A DNA stretch of 64,000 nucleotides from Marivita sp051859345. Its GTDB lineage: Bacteria > Pseudomonadota > Alphaproteobacteria > Rhodobacterales > Rhodobacteraceae. The stretch covers positions 19,337-83,336 of the forward strand of contig NZ_JBHYFV010000016.1 in NCBI RefSeq assembly GCF_051859345.1. The letters run 5' to 3'. Positions 27,301 to 34,472 of the stretch are shown piece by piece; position 1 is the first letter of the stretch, and each line of letters opens with the position of its first letter. The notes below the pieces were generated by a model. It searched no databases and had not been told where the DNA came from. It saw only the letters and a program-made list of their open reading frames with translations. Position numbers and translations under genes: made by a program.

Positions 27301-27360
27301 GTGTTTTATTATGCATTCTTCATGCGCAGCGCGAAGAAAGCTGAGGCGGCGATGGCGTGA
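24316..27360 (+). CDS. RND-family efflux transporter permease
   Basis: Inner-membrane proton-driven pump of 1014 residues with the AcrB-like plan: a first helix at 10-30, a large periplasmic loop, six helices, then the repeat. Visible are the helix-4 motif IIAMGMLVDNAIVVAEGM with the conserved aspartates of the family context, and the second-half LLGLLSLSGMLIKNGIVLVEE and RPVVLAAATTILGMTPLIWD. It belongs to the branch typically paired with a single adaptor in alphaproteobacteria. The substrate is unknown. Confidence 0.94.
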   Translation: MNIAKASIDRPIITWLIILGALLGGIWGFFALGRLEDPAFTIKTAVVVTEYPGADAQQVAREVSEPLESEIQKMSEVKEVRSVNQPGLSRITVDMKDQFDGNELPQIWTKLRNRVNAARLPDGVGRPFVNDGFGDVYGIYYAVTAPGFSDAEIYNLATFLRRELLTVNGVADVSLSGVPSEVIYVEPNLVLSTNLNIPPAAIQGALATANSVVDGGSIQSEDGRTLIQGPDGYDTVQEIAGLTVGVGGEILNLFDFADVRRAREDTPDLIIRHNRVEAFTLGIAGIGSENIVDVGKRADAKLAELSSQIPLGVDLQPIYQQHVVVEEASNAFLINLAMSVSIVVIVLALFMGWRAAVVVGVTLLLTVVGTLFFMAIFSIEMERISLGALIIAMGMLVDNAIVVAEGMQIAMRRGKDSRAAADEAASKTQIPLLGATVIGIMAFAGIGLSPDATGEFLFSLFAVIGISLLLSWILALTATPLFGHYFFRQGSGNEDDAYGGLLFRMYGSVLRGALRAWWAVIIGLIGITVVCFMLFGQIKQQFFPDSNTPLFFVHYKLEQGASIEQTSRDLTMFEDWLAEQEDVVSSTAFIGRGADRFMLTYQAEDPNPSYGHIIVRTNTIDEIAPLIAELEDFAAQNLPEGEFRAKRLAFGPGGGDPIQARFSGPDPDVLRDLADEAMERFTEASENIVAPRIDWREQELVLKPVYATDRAQEAGITRDDITSILRFATTGIDAGVYREGDRQIPIVLRADPRDELALTDHVVYSQNAQSFVPIEQVTDGLTFEAQNTLLMRRDRLLTITVGADVVKGMTAAQVQTEVTDAIESMELPPGYKMEWGGELESSSQAQESLGRQLPMSLIIMVVISVLLFNALRQPLIIWLLVPMSVNGVSLALLGTGFPFTFTALLGLLSLSGMLIKNGIVLVEEIDLVRAEKPEQTLKESIVEASTSRLRPVVLAAATTILGMTPLIWDAFFRSMAVTIMGGLAFASILTLVAAPVFYYAFFMRSAKKAEAAMA

Positions 27361-27379
27361 GCGGGGCTGTGAGGCTTGT

Positions 27380-27395
27380 ATTCATCATGATAAAT
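27380..27395. promoter_or_regulatory. GntR operator upstream of its own gene
   Basis: ATTCATCATGATAAAT, one mismatch from the perfect 16-bp palindrome at 28959. It lies 56 bp before the chosen start of the FCD regulator, suggesting autoregulation. Confidence 0.7.
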
Positions 27396-27450
27396 TGGTT
27401 GCATGGCGCGGCTGTCCGAACGGGGGCAGCCGTCAACCTTAAAGGTCGCC

Positions 27451-28221
27451 ATGACACCGGGCTCCAAGACTGATCTCTCAGAACGTCCGCGACGCCGGTC
27501 CCGACCGGTGCGGGTGGCCGAGGCGATCAAGGATTGGGTGGTCGAGCAGGGGCTGATGCCGGGCGACCGGCTTCCCGGTGAGTCCGAGCTGATCGACCGC
27601 TTCCAGATGTCCAAGGGCACGATCCGCGAGGCGATGCGCATCCTTCAGGCGCAAGGGCTGGTCGAGACCAAGACCGGGCCGGGCGGGGGCAGTTTCGTCG
27701 GTGAGGTGTCGCGCGACCGGGCGCATGCGTTGCTGGCGAATTACTTCTATTTCCAGAACGTCACCATCGCCGACATCTACGCGGTGCGTCTGTCGCTGGA
27801 ACCCGAGATGGCGGCCTCCTTGGCGGGCAAGCTGACCGAGGCGCAGCTGGCCGAGTTGGAAGAGATCATGCGGAACTACGCCGCCCCAGCCAAGGATGCG
27901 CGAGAGGAGCGGTTGCAGCATGTCGCGTCATTGCGGTTTCACGCGCGGTTGTCGGATTTCGGGGAAAACGCGCTCTTGAGTTTCTTCATCAGCTTCATGG
28001 CACAGATCCTGACCGACCTGACGGTCTACAAACGGTTGTATGCCACGCCGAACCACGATCTTTGGAAACGCGGGCGCGATCACCAGCTGGACCTGATTGC
28101 CGCGCTTCGGTCGGGTGATGCCGAGGCGGCCCGGCGCGTGATGGCAAGCCATATGGAGATGGCGCGCGACCTGATGGAAGATCAGGAAGCCGAGGTCATG
28201 AAACGCTTCATTGCGGAGTGA
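27451..28221 (+). CDS. GntR-family transcriptional regulator (FadR/FCD subfamily)
   Basis: DNA-binding repressor or activator of 256 residues. The winged helix (about 20-80) reads PGDRLPGESELIDRFQMSKG and then TIREAMRILQAQGLVETKTG, followed by the helical FCD ligand domain with the metal-binding histidine (LRFHARLSDFGENALL and ASHMEMARDLMEDQE). ATG at 27451 is chosen over the in-frame ATG at 27403: AAAGG precedes it, whereas 27403 has no ribosome site and sits directly against the operator. Matching operators lie in front of this gene and in the DUF1028/peptide-transporter divergent promoter, which it probably controls. Confidence 0.9.
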   Translation: MTPGSKTDLSERPRRRSRPVRVAEAIKDWVVEQGLMPGDRLPGESELIDRFQMSKGTIREAMRILQAQGLVETKTGPGGGSFVGEVSRDRAHALLANYFYFQNVTIADIYAVRLSLEPEMAASLAGKLTEAQLAELEEIMRNYAAPAKDAREERLQHVASLRFHARLSDFGENALLSFFISFMAQILTDLTVYKRLYATPNHDLWKRGRDHQLDLIAALRSGDAEAARRVMASHMEMARDLMEDQEAEVMKRFIAE

Positions 28222-28903
28222 CCGGGTCTTTGGTTGCCGAGAACGGCGCGCTGCGCTGCGGATCGTCGAGCGTCGGCACATGGCGCACCCAGTCGCCGTA
28301 AAGCCCCGATGTGGCGCGGCTGTGCAGGGCGCGCAGATCGGTGAGCGGCGTTTCGGAATAATCTACACGCAGGGTCATCGGCGGCTGTGCGCGGCTGACC
28401 ACCAGCAGCGCGGCGGACAGAAGCCCCCGGCTGTCACCCCCGGCGCGCGAGGCAGCGTCGAGCGCGTCGAGAAGGCGGGTGTCCAGTGATCCAGTGGCGG
28501 TGAGAAACCCATCGAGACAGGCATCCAGAACATCGGTCGAGGCCAGCAGGTTGCCGGTAACAACGACATGATCGGCCGTTCGGACGTCGGCAACGGCGAT
28601 GCTGTTGGCCCCGGTGAAGTGGCCAGTGTTGCCCAGAGGATCAAGCGCCGCCAGTTGCCGTTCCGCGCGACCGCTATCGGCCTTGGTGATCTGATCGACG
28701 GCGTCCGCTGCCGGGGTGCCGCCCCGCATCAGGTCCAGAACATCGCTGCCCCACATCGTGCTGGGCAAAGACCCCTGCGACGCCGACAGCCCCGATTCGG
28801 CTTCTCCGCGCAGAACCCAGCCCCCGACACAGAGGCTTCCCGTGGTGGCCGCGCCGCCATAAGCGCCCGTTTTTTCATCGAAAGCCAGAATTGAAATGGT
28901 CAT
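28208..28903 (-). CDS. DUF1028 domain protein (Ntn-hydrolase-like)
   Basis: 231-residue protein of the DUF1028 family: TISILAFDEKTGAYGGAATT at the start, a conserved SLPSTMWGSDVLDLMRGG block near residue 45, and GNTGHFTG and ASTDVLDACLDGFL further on. The family resembles Ntn-hydrolases, but the reaction is not established. ATG at 28903 is chosen to open with the family's usual MTISILAFD; the upstream ATG at 28939 would lie inside an operator. Its end overlaps the convergent GntR gene by 14 bp and its start faces the peptide transporter, suggesting that it hydrolyses an imported peptide or amide. Confidence 0.85.
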   Translation of the reverse strand: MTISILAFDEKTGAYGGAATTGSLCVGGWVLRGEAESGLSASQGSLPSTMWGSDVLDLMRGGTPAADAVDQITKADSGRAERQLAALDPLGNTGHFTGANSIAVADVRTADHVVVTGNLLASTDVLDACLDGFLTATGSLDTRLLDALDAASRAGGDSRGLLSAALLVVSRAQPPMTLRVDYSETPLTDLRALHSRATSGLYGDWVRHVPTLDDPQRSAPFSATKDPVTPQ

Positions 28904-28930
28904 TGATGGCCCCGTTTTCCTTGGACTTGA

Positions 28931-28946
28931 ATTTATCATGAAAATT
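28931..28946. promoter_or_regulatory. GntR operator, imperfect copy
   Basis: ATTTATCATGAAAATT matches the perfect operator at 28959 in its first 11 bases and is centred 28 bp from it. It lies between the divergent DUF1028 and peptide-transporter starts. Confidence 0.6.
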
Positions 28947-28958
28947 TGGCCTGATGCA

Positions 28959-28974
28959 ATTTATCATGATAAAT
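28959..28974. promoter_or_regulatory. GntR operator, perfect 16-bp palindrome
   Basis: ATTTATCATGATAAAT is its own reverse complement. Located 32 bp before the binding-protein start and 55 bp before the divergent DUF1028 start. Confidence 0.75.
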
Positions 28975-29006
28975 AAAATCTGATATCTCAGGAGAGGAAG
29001 TCACCC

Positions 29007-30584
29007 ATGTCGCTTTTCCATGTCACCCGCCGCAGCCTGTTGGCCGCTGGCACAGCTTTGGCGCTGACGCTTGGGGCGGTTGCGCCTGTCGCCGCGCAAA
29101 CCCCGCCCGGCGTTCTGATTGTCGGCCAGATCGCAGAACCGAAGGCGCTTGATCCCGCGGCCGTCACCGCCGTGAACGACTTCCGCATCCTGATGAATGT
29201 CTATGACGGGTTGGTGCGCTACAGGGACGGCACGCTTGAGGTCGAACCGGCGCTGGCGTCGGATTGGGAGATCAGCGAGGACGGCACGGTCTATACCTTC
29301 ACCCTGCGCGACGGCGTGAGCTTTCACGATGGCAGCCCGTTCAACGCCGAGGCGGTGAAGTTCAATTTCGACCGGATGCTGAACGAGGATCACCCCTATC
29401 ACGACACCGGCCCGTTCCCGCTGGCGTTCTTCTTTTCCGCCGTGGAAAACGTCGAAGTTGTGGATGATCTGACCGTCCGGTTCACATTGAACGGACCCTA
29501 TGCGCCGTTCCTGTCGAACCTCGCCTATCCCACGGGGCTGATCGTGTCGCCCGCTGCCGTCGAAGAGCATGGCGCGGATTTCGGGCGCAACCCGTCGGGC
29601 ACCGGCGCGTTCACCTTTGTCGAATGGCGCTCGAACGAGGCGGTTGTGATCGAGGCCAACCCCGATTACTGGGACGGCGCACCCGAGTTGGAAGCGGTCG
29701 TGTTCCGCCCGATCACCGATGCCAACACCCGCACCGCCGAAATGCTGGCGGGCGGGATCGACCTGATGGTCGAGGTTCCCCCGGTGGCGCTGTCGGAATT
29801 CCAGGGCGATGCCTATAACGTGCATGAACAAGCCGGACCGCATGTCTGGTTCCTGATCCTGAACACCAGGGAAGGCCCGTTTGCGGATGTCCGCGTGCGT
29901 CAGGCGGCGAACTATGCGGTCAACAAGGCGGCGCTGGTCGAGGAGGTTCTTGAAGGCACCGCCGAGGTGGCTGCCGGTCCGACACCGCCGGCCTTTGCCT
30001 GGGCCTATAACGAGGAACTGGAGCCCTATCCGTATGACCCTGACCGCGCGCGCGAGCTGATCGCCGAGGCCGGGGCAGAGGGGGCGGAACTGACCTTCTT
30101 TGTCACCGAAGGGGGATCGGGGATGCTGGACCCTGTCGCGATGGGCACGGCCATTCAGGCCGATCTCGAAGCGGTGGGCTTTGACGTGAGCATCGAAACC
30201 TATGAGTGGAACACCTTCCTTGGCGAAGTGAACCCCGGTCTTGAGGGCAAGGCGGACATGGCGGAAATGGCGTGGATGACCAACGATCCCGACACGCTGC
30301 CTTTCCTTGCGCTGCGCACCGAGGCCTGGCCGGATGCAGGTGGCTTCAATTCGGGCTATTATTCCAACGAGGAGGTCGACGAACTGCTCGAGGCGGCGCG
30401 GGTCGCCACCGATCAGGATGAACGCGCGCGGCTTTACAAGGAGATGCAGACCATCGTGCAGGAAGACGCGCCCTGGGTGTTTGTCGCCAACTGGAAGCAG
30501 AACGCGGTGACGAACGAGGCGGTCGAGAACTTCTCGCTTCAGCCGTCATTCTTCCTGCTTCTGGATGATGTTGTGAAGAACTGA
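29007..30584 (+). CDS. peptide ABC transporter substrate-binding protein (family 5, DppA/OppA-like)
   Basis: Periplasmic cluster-C binding protein of 525 residues. The signal peptide begins with a twin-arginine-like TRRSLLAAGTALALTLG and ends near VAPVAAQ. SBP family 5 marks: VGQIAEPKALDPAAVTAVND, YTFTLRDGVSFHDGSPFNAE and VRQAANYAVNKAALVEEVL. Ribosome site AGGAGAGGAAG. Likely ligands are peptides or related small molecules such as glutathione; the exact one is not readable. First gene of the transporter operon, under two GntR-type operators. Two hairpins separate it from the permease gene. Confidence 0.93.
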   Translation: MSLFHVTRRSLLAAGTALALTLGAVAPVAAQTPPGVLIVGQIAEPKALDPAAVTAVNDFRILMNVYDGLVRYRDGTLEVEPALASDWEISEDGTVYTFTLRDGVSFHDGSPFNAEAVKFNFDRMLNEDHPYHDTGPFPLAFFFSAVENVEVVDDLTVRFTLNGPYAPFLSNLAYPTGLIVSPAAVEEHGADFGRNPSGTGAFTFVEWRSNEAVVIEANPDYWDGAPELEAVVFRPITDANTRTAEMLAGGIDLMVEVPPVALSEFQGDAYNVHEQAGPHVWFLILNTREGPFADVRVRQAANYAVNKAALVEEVLEGTAEVAAGPTPPAFAWAYNEELEPYPYDPDRARELIAEAGAEGAELTFFVTEGGSGMLDPVAMGTAIQADLEAVGFDVSIETYEWNTFLGEVNPGLEGKADMAEMAWMTNDPDTLPFLALRTEAWPDAGGFNSGYYSNEEVDELLEAARVATDQDERARLYKEMQTIVQEDAPWVFVANWKQNAVTNEAVENFSLQPSFFLLLDDVVKN

Positions 30585-30588
30585 GTTT

Positions 30589-30634
30589 CGGGCGGGCGTG
30601 GCCCGCCCGACCAAGTGGGGGGCCAGCCCCCCAC
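30589..30634 (+). terminator. tandem GC hairpins after the binding-protein gene
   Basis: Hairpin 1: CGGGCGGGC / GCCCGCCCG with a 3-base loop (30589-30609). Hairpin 2: GTGGGGGGC / GCCCCCCAC with a 2-base centre (30615-30634). They begin 5 bp after the stop. No T-run, so partial termination or 3'-end protection of the binding-protein mRNA is more likely than full termination. Confidence 0.65.
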
Positions 30635-30635
30635 A

Positions 30636-30664
30636 CCCCCCGGAGTTTATCTGGCAAGATGAAG
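30636..30664 (+). repeat. intergenic repeat copy 3, running into the permease start
   Basis: CCCCCCGGAGTTTATCTGG followed by CAAGATGAAG. The ATG within it is in frame with the permease, but the run AAGGGG that follows is ideally spaced for the GTG at 30674. Confidence 0.75.
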
Positions 30665-30673
30665 GGGTCCTTT

Positions 30674-31621
30674 GTGACAGGCTATATCCTCAAGCGTTTG
30701 GTGTCGGCGGTTCCGGTGTTGCTGGGGATCACGGTGATCGTGTTTCTTATCATGGCGATGATCCCGGGTGATCCGGCGACGGCGATTCTGGGCAGCTATG
30801 CGACCCCGGAGAATGTTGAAAAGCTCAACCGGGATCTGGGTTTGGACAAGGGGCTGGTGCAGCAGTATTTCATCTGGCTGGGCAATATGCTGACCGGGGA
30901 TTTCGGCACCTCTTTCGCGCTCAACCGGCCGGTGCTGGACGAGGTGCTGGAGCGGTTCAACGCGACGCTGATCCTTGCTGGGACTGCGTTTGTTCTGTGT
31001 TCGATCCTCGGCATCATCGCCGGGGTGATTTCGGCGGCGAACCAGTATGGATGGGGCGACAAGGCGATCACCTTTGTCGTGCTGCTGGGCATTTCAATCC
31101 CGTCGTTTTTCCTGGGCATGATGATGATTCTGTTCTTTGCGGTGAACCTGCGCTGGTTCCCGGTGTCGGGCATGTGGCCGATCTATGGGGACCGAGATCT
31201 GGGGGCGCTGCTGTCGCATCTGACCATGCCGGCGTTGGCGCTGGCGGTGGTGGCGACAGGGGTCATCGCGCGGCTGTCTCGGTCGGCCATGCTCGAGGTG
31301 TTGCGGCAGGATTTCATCCGCACGGCGCGGGCCAAGGGGGTGCATGAGCGCGGCGTGATCTGGCGGCACGCGCTTCGGGCCGCGATGGTGTCGATCATTC
31401 CGGTTCTGGGCATCCAGGCGGGTTTCGTGCTGTCGGGTGCGGTTTATATCGAGATCGTTTTCCAGTGGCCCGGTGTGGGGCGGATGCTGGTCGATGCGAT
31501 CCTGACTCGCGACATCCTTCTGGTGCAGGGGGGCGTGGTGTTCGTCGCCGCCTGTTACGTGCTGTTCAACATCCTGGTGGACGTGGCGCAGAGCCTGCTT
31601 GATCCGAGGATCAAGACATGA
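30674..31621 (+). CDS. peptide ABC transporter permease (DppB-like)
   Basis: Inner-membrane permease of 315 residues with six helices, starting GYILKRLVSAVPVLLGITVI. The binding-protein-dependent permease loop lies near residue 220 (FIRTARAKGVHERGVIWRHA). GTG at 30674 is preferred because GAAGGGG lies 6-7 bases upstream; the in-frame ATG at 30659 belongs to the interspersed repeat and has no ribosome site of its own. Overlaps the next gene by 4 bp. Confidence 0.9.
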   Translation: MTGYILKRLVSAVPVLLGITVIVFLIMAMIPGDPATAILGSYATPENVEKLNRDLGLDKGLVQQYFIWLGNMLTGDFGTSFALNRPVLDEVLERFNATLILAGTAFVLCSILGIIAGVISAANQYGWGDKAITFVVLLGISIPSFFLGMMMILFFAVNLRWFPVSGMWPIYGDRDLGALLSHLTMPALALAVVATGVIARLSRSAMLEVLRQDFIRTARAKGVHERGVIWRHALRAAMVSIIPVLGIQAGFVLSGAVYIEIVFQWPGVGRMLVDAILTRDILLVQGGVVFVAACYVLFNILVDVAQSLLDPRIKT

Positions 31622-33501
31622 GGGCGTTCCTGGTTCTTCTGGCGCGCAACCGGCTGGCCTTGGCTGGCGGGATTGTCATGCTGGCGGTGGTGCTGCTGGC
31701 GCTGGTCACGCCGATCCTGCCTTTGGCGGACCCGGATGTGACGAACACGAGCAACAGGTTTCAGCCGATCTTTTCCGAGGGTGCGCTGCTGGGCACTGAC
31801 CATCTGGGGCGCGATCTGCTGTCGCGGCTGATGTGGGGGACGCGGTTGTCCTTGGCCGTCGGGTTTGCGGCGGCGATTGTCGCGGCGACCCTTGGTGCCG
31901 CAATCGGGATCATCGCGGGCTTCTATGGTGGGCGCACAGACAACATCATCATGCGCGGTGTCGATATGTTGATGGCGTTTCCCTATATCCTTCTGGCGCT
32001 GGCGATTGTGGCGGCGCTGGGTCCGGGGCTGTTCAATGCGCTGGTCGCGGTGGCGGCGGTCAATGTTCCGTTTTTCGCGCGCAATATCCGAGGTATCACC
32101 GTGGGCATCGCGCATAAGGAATTTGTCGATGCGGCGCGGCTGGCGGGGCTGTCGAACACCCGGATCATCCTGTCCGAGATCCTGCCCAACGTGATCCCGG
32201 TGATCGTGATCGCCATGTCGACCACGATCGGCTGGATGATCCTGGAGACCGCCGGGCTGTCCTTTCTGGGTCTTGGCAGTCAGCCGCCGCAGGCCGATCT
32301 TGGGTCGATGCTGGGCGAGGCGCGGTCGGCGCTCATCACCAATCCGCACACCTCGGTTGTGCCGGGGGTGATGATCCTGATCATCGTCATGTCGATCAAC
32401 CTTTTGGGCGACGGCGTGCGCGATGCGCTGGACCCGCGTTTGAAGTCCGGCGCGCTGTCGCGGCCGATGGCGACGACGCAGGTGGATCGCAGCGGCCCTG
32501 TGCCTGCGCCCACGGGCAAGGGGCTCCTGGAGGTGCAGGGGCTGGAGACGCAGTTTCACGTCAAGGACCGTGTCTATCGCGCGGTGGGTGGTGTCGACCT
32601 GCATGTCGAGAAAGGCGAATGTCTGGGTATCATCGGTGAGAGCGGCTCGGGCAAATCCGTGACCGCGTTGTCGCTGATGGGGCTGGTCGCCTCGCCGCCG
32701 GGGGTGATCACGGGCGGGGCGGTGCATTATGATGGCGAAGACCTGATCGGGGCACCCTACCGCAAACTGCGGGACATGCGTGGACGCAATGTGGCGTATA
32801 TCTTTCAGGATCCGCTGGCGACGCTGCATCCGCTCTACCGCGTCGGCGACCAGTTGATCGAGGCGATCCGGGCGCACCGGCCCATTGGCAAGGCCGAAGG
32901 GCAGGCGAAGGCCATCGAACTGCTGAATGCGGTGCGTATCCCCAATGCGGAGAAGCGCGTGACGGATTATCCGCACGAAATGTCCGGCGGGATGCGGCAG
33001 CGCGTCGGCATCGCGATGGCGCTGGCCAATGATCCCGACATCATCATCGCGGACGAACCGACCACCGCGCTTGATGTGACGGTACAGGCGCAGGTGTTGA
33101 CCATTCTGGACGATCTGCGTCGGTCGCGGGGATTGGCGATTGTGTTCATCACGCATGATTTCGGCGTGGTGGCACAGCTCTGTGATCGGGTGGCGGTGAT
33201 GTATGCCGGGCGCATCGTCGAAGAGGGTGGCACCGAGGATATCCTGCAAGCACCGCGTCATCCCTACACAGCGCGCTTGATGGCCTGTGTGCCGGAACTG
33301 GGCGGCGGCAAGCGGCGGCTCGAGGCCATCGCGGGGCTGCCGCCGGTGGTGGACAAGCTGCCCGACGGCTGTGCCTTTGCGGATCGGTGTCTCAAGGTGC
33401 AGCCGGAGTGCCGCGCGGGGGAGATCCCGCTGGAATGGCAGGACGACCGCAAGGTTCGGTGCCTGTATCCCGAGGACAAGACGCGCGAGGCGGCAGAATG
33501 A
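31618..33501 (+). CDS. fused permease-ATPase of peptide ABC transporter (DppC-DppD fusion)
   Basis: 627-residue single chain. Residues 1 to about 280 are a DppC-type permease (helix FLVLLARNRLALAGGIVMLA, GTDHLGRDLLSRLMWG, and EFVDAARLAGLSNTRIILSE as the ATPase-contact loop). From about residue 300 it is a DppD-type ATPase with Walker A GESGSGKS, signature MSGGMRQRVGIAMAL, Walker B DIIIADEPTTALD, and the C-terminal oligopeptide-ATPase domain with the cysteine set CAFADRC...C...C. The two are normally separate genes. No stop or frameshift lies in the linker, so the fusion is intact. Confidence 0.93.
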   Translation: MRAFLVLLARNRLALAGGIVMLAVVLLALVTPILPLADPDVTNTSNRFQPIFSEGALLGTDHLGRDLLSRLMWGTRLSLAVGFAAAIVAATLGAAIGIIAGFYGGRTDNIIMRGVDMLMAFPYILLALAIVAALGPGLFNALVAVAAVNVPFFARNIRGITVGIAHKEFVDAARLAGLSNTRIILSEILPNVIPVIVIAMSTTIGWMILETAGLSFLGLGSQPPQADLGSMLGEARSALITNPHTSVVPGVMILIIVMSINLLGDGVRDALDPRLKSGALSRPMATTQVDRSGPVPAPTGKGLLEVQGLETQFHVKDRVYRAVGGVDLHVEKGECLGIIGESGSGKSVTALSLMGLVASPPGVITGGAVHYDGEDLIGAPYRKLRDMRGRNVAYIFQDPLATLHPLYRVGDQLIEAIRAHRPIGKAEGQAKAIELLNAVRIPNAEKRVTDYPHEMSGGMRQRVGIAMALANDPDIIIADEPTTALDVTVQAQVLTILDDLRRSRGLAIVFITHDFGVVAQLCDRVAVMYAGRIVEEGGTEDILQAPRHPYTARLMACVPELGGGKRRLEAIAGLPPVVDKLPDGCAFADRCLKVQPECRAGEIPLEWQDDRKVRCLYPEDKTREAAE

Positions 33502-34463
33502 CCGAGGCACTTAAACTGACGGAGGTGTCCAAGACCTTTCCGGTGGGACGTACGCTGTTCGGGTCCGCCAAAGGATCGGTCAAGGCGGTGCATCCCATCA
33601 CGCTTGACGTGCAAGGGGGGGAAACGCTTGGCATCGTGGGCGAATCCGGCTGTGGGAAATCGACCCTTGCGCGGATGCTGGTCGGGTTGCTGGAGCCGAC
33701 CAGCGGGACGATCGAGATTGAGGGTGAGGCGTTGGACAATGCCGACCCGTCGGTCTTTGGCAAGAAGATTCAATATGTTTTTCAGGATCCGATCTCGTCG
33801 CTCAATCCGCGCAAGACGATCCGGCAGGTGATGGAAGCGCCTTTGAAGCATCTCTACGGCATGGGCGCGGCGGACCGGCAGGCGCGGATTGCCGAGATTT
33901 TCGAAAGCGTGAATCTGCGCGAGGAATTTCTGGACCGTTATCCACACGAATTTTCCGGCGGGCAGGCACAGCGTATCGGCATTGCGCGCGCGCTGGCGGC
34001 CAAGGCGCGCATCCTGATCCTCGACGAACCGGTCTCGGCTCTGGACGTGTCGGTACAGGCGCAGGTGCTGAACCTGCTGGCCGATCTCAAACGTGAATTC
34101 GACCTGACCTATCTCTTCATCAGCCACGATCTGGCGGTCGTGGAGGCGGTGAGCGACCGGATCGCGGTGCTCTACTTTGGATCGGTGGTCGAGATCGGTC
34201 CGGCCGAAGAGATCTTTGCCAATCCGCGCCATCCCTATACGCGGCTTCTGGCGCAAAGTGCCCCGGTGGTCGGGCGTCCATTGACGGAACCCGAGGCCAA
34301 GGGAACGGAACTTCCCGACCCGCTCAATCCGCCGCCGGGATGCGCCTTTGCCGCGCGGTGTCCAAGGGCGCAGGACCGGTGCCGGTTGGAGGTGCCGAAA
34401 CTTGCGGCGACGTCGGCTGGAACGCAGGCGGCGTGTTTCTTTCCTTTGGAGGACGCGGATTGA
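33498..34463 (+). CDS. peptide ABC transporter ATP-binding protein (DppF-like)
   Basis: Second ATPase of the transporter, 321 residues: Walker A GESGCGKSTLARML, the QYVFQDPISSLNPRKTIRQV Q-loop, signature FSGGQAQRIGIARAL, Walker B ILILDEPVSALDVS, and the C-terminal CAFAARCPRAQDRC tail. ATG at 33498 overlaps the previous stop (ATGA). It completes a five-part system (binding protein, two permease domains, two ATPases) encoded by four genes. Confidence 0.93.
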   Translation: MTEALKLTEVSKTFPVGRTLFGSAKGSVKAVHPITLDVQGGETLGIVGESGCGKSTLARMLVGLLEPTSGTIEIEGEALDNADPSVFGKKIQYVFQDPISSLNPRKTIRQVMEAPLKHLYGMGAADRQARIAEIFESVNLREEFLDRYPHEFSGGQAQRIGIARALAAKARILILDEPVSALDVSVQAQVLNLLADLKREFDLTYLFISHDLAVVEAVSDRIAVLYFGSVVEIGPAEEIFANPRHPYTRLLAQSAPVVGRPLTEPEAKGTELPDPLNPPPGCAFAARCPRAQDRCRLEVPKLAATSAGTQAACFFPLEDAD

Positions 34464-34472
34464 TGCGGCCCT

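Noticed and set aside
31555..33510. 651-codon open frame on the minus strand opposite the DppC-DppD fusion
   Set aside because: Antisense shadow with no domain; the opposite strand has all ABC motifs.
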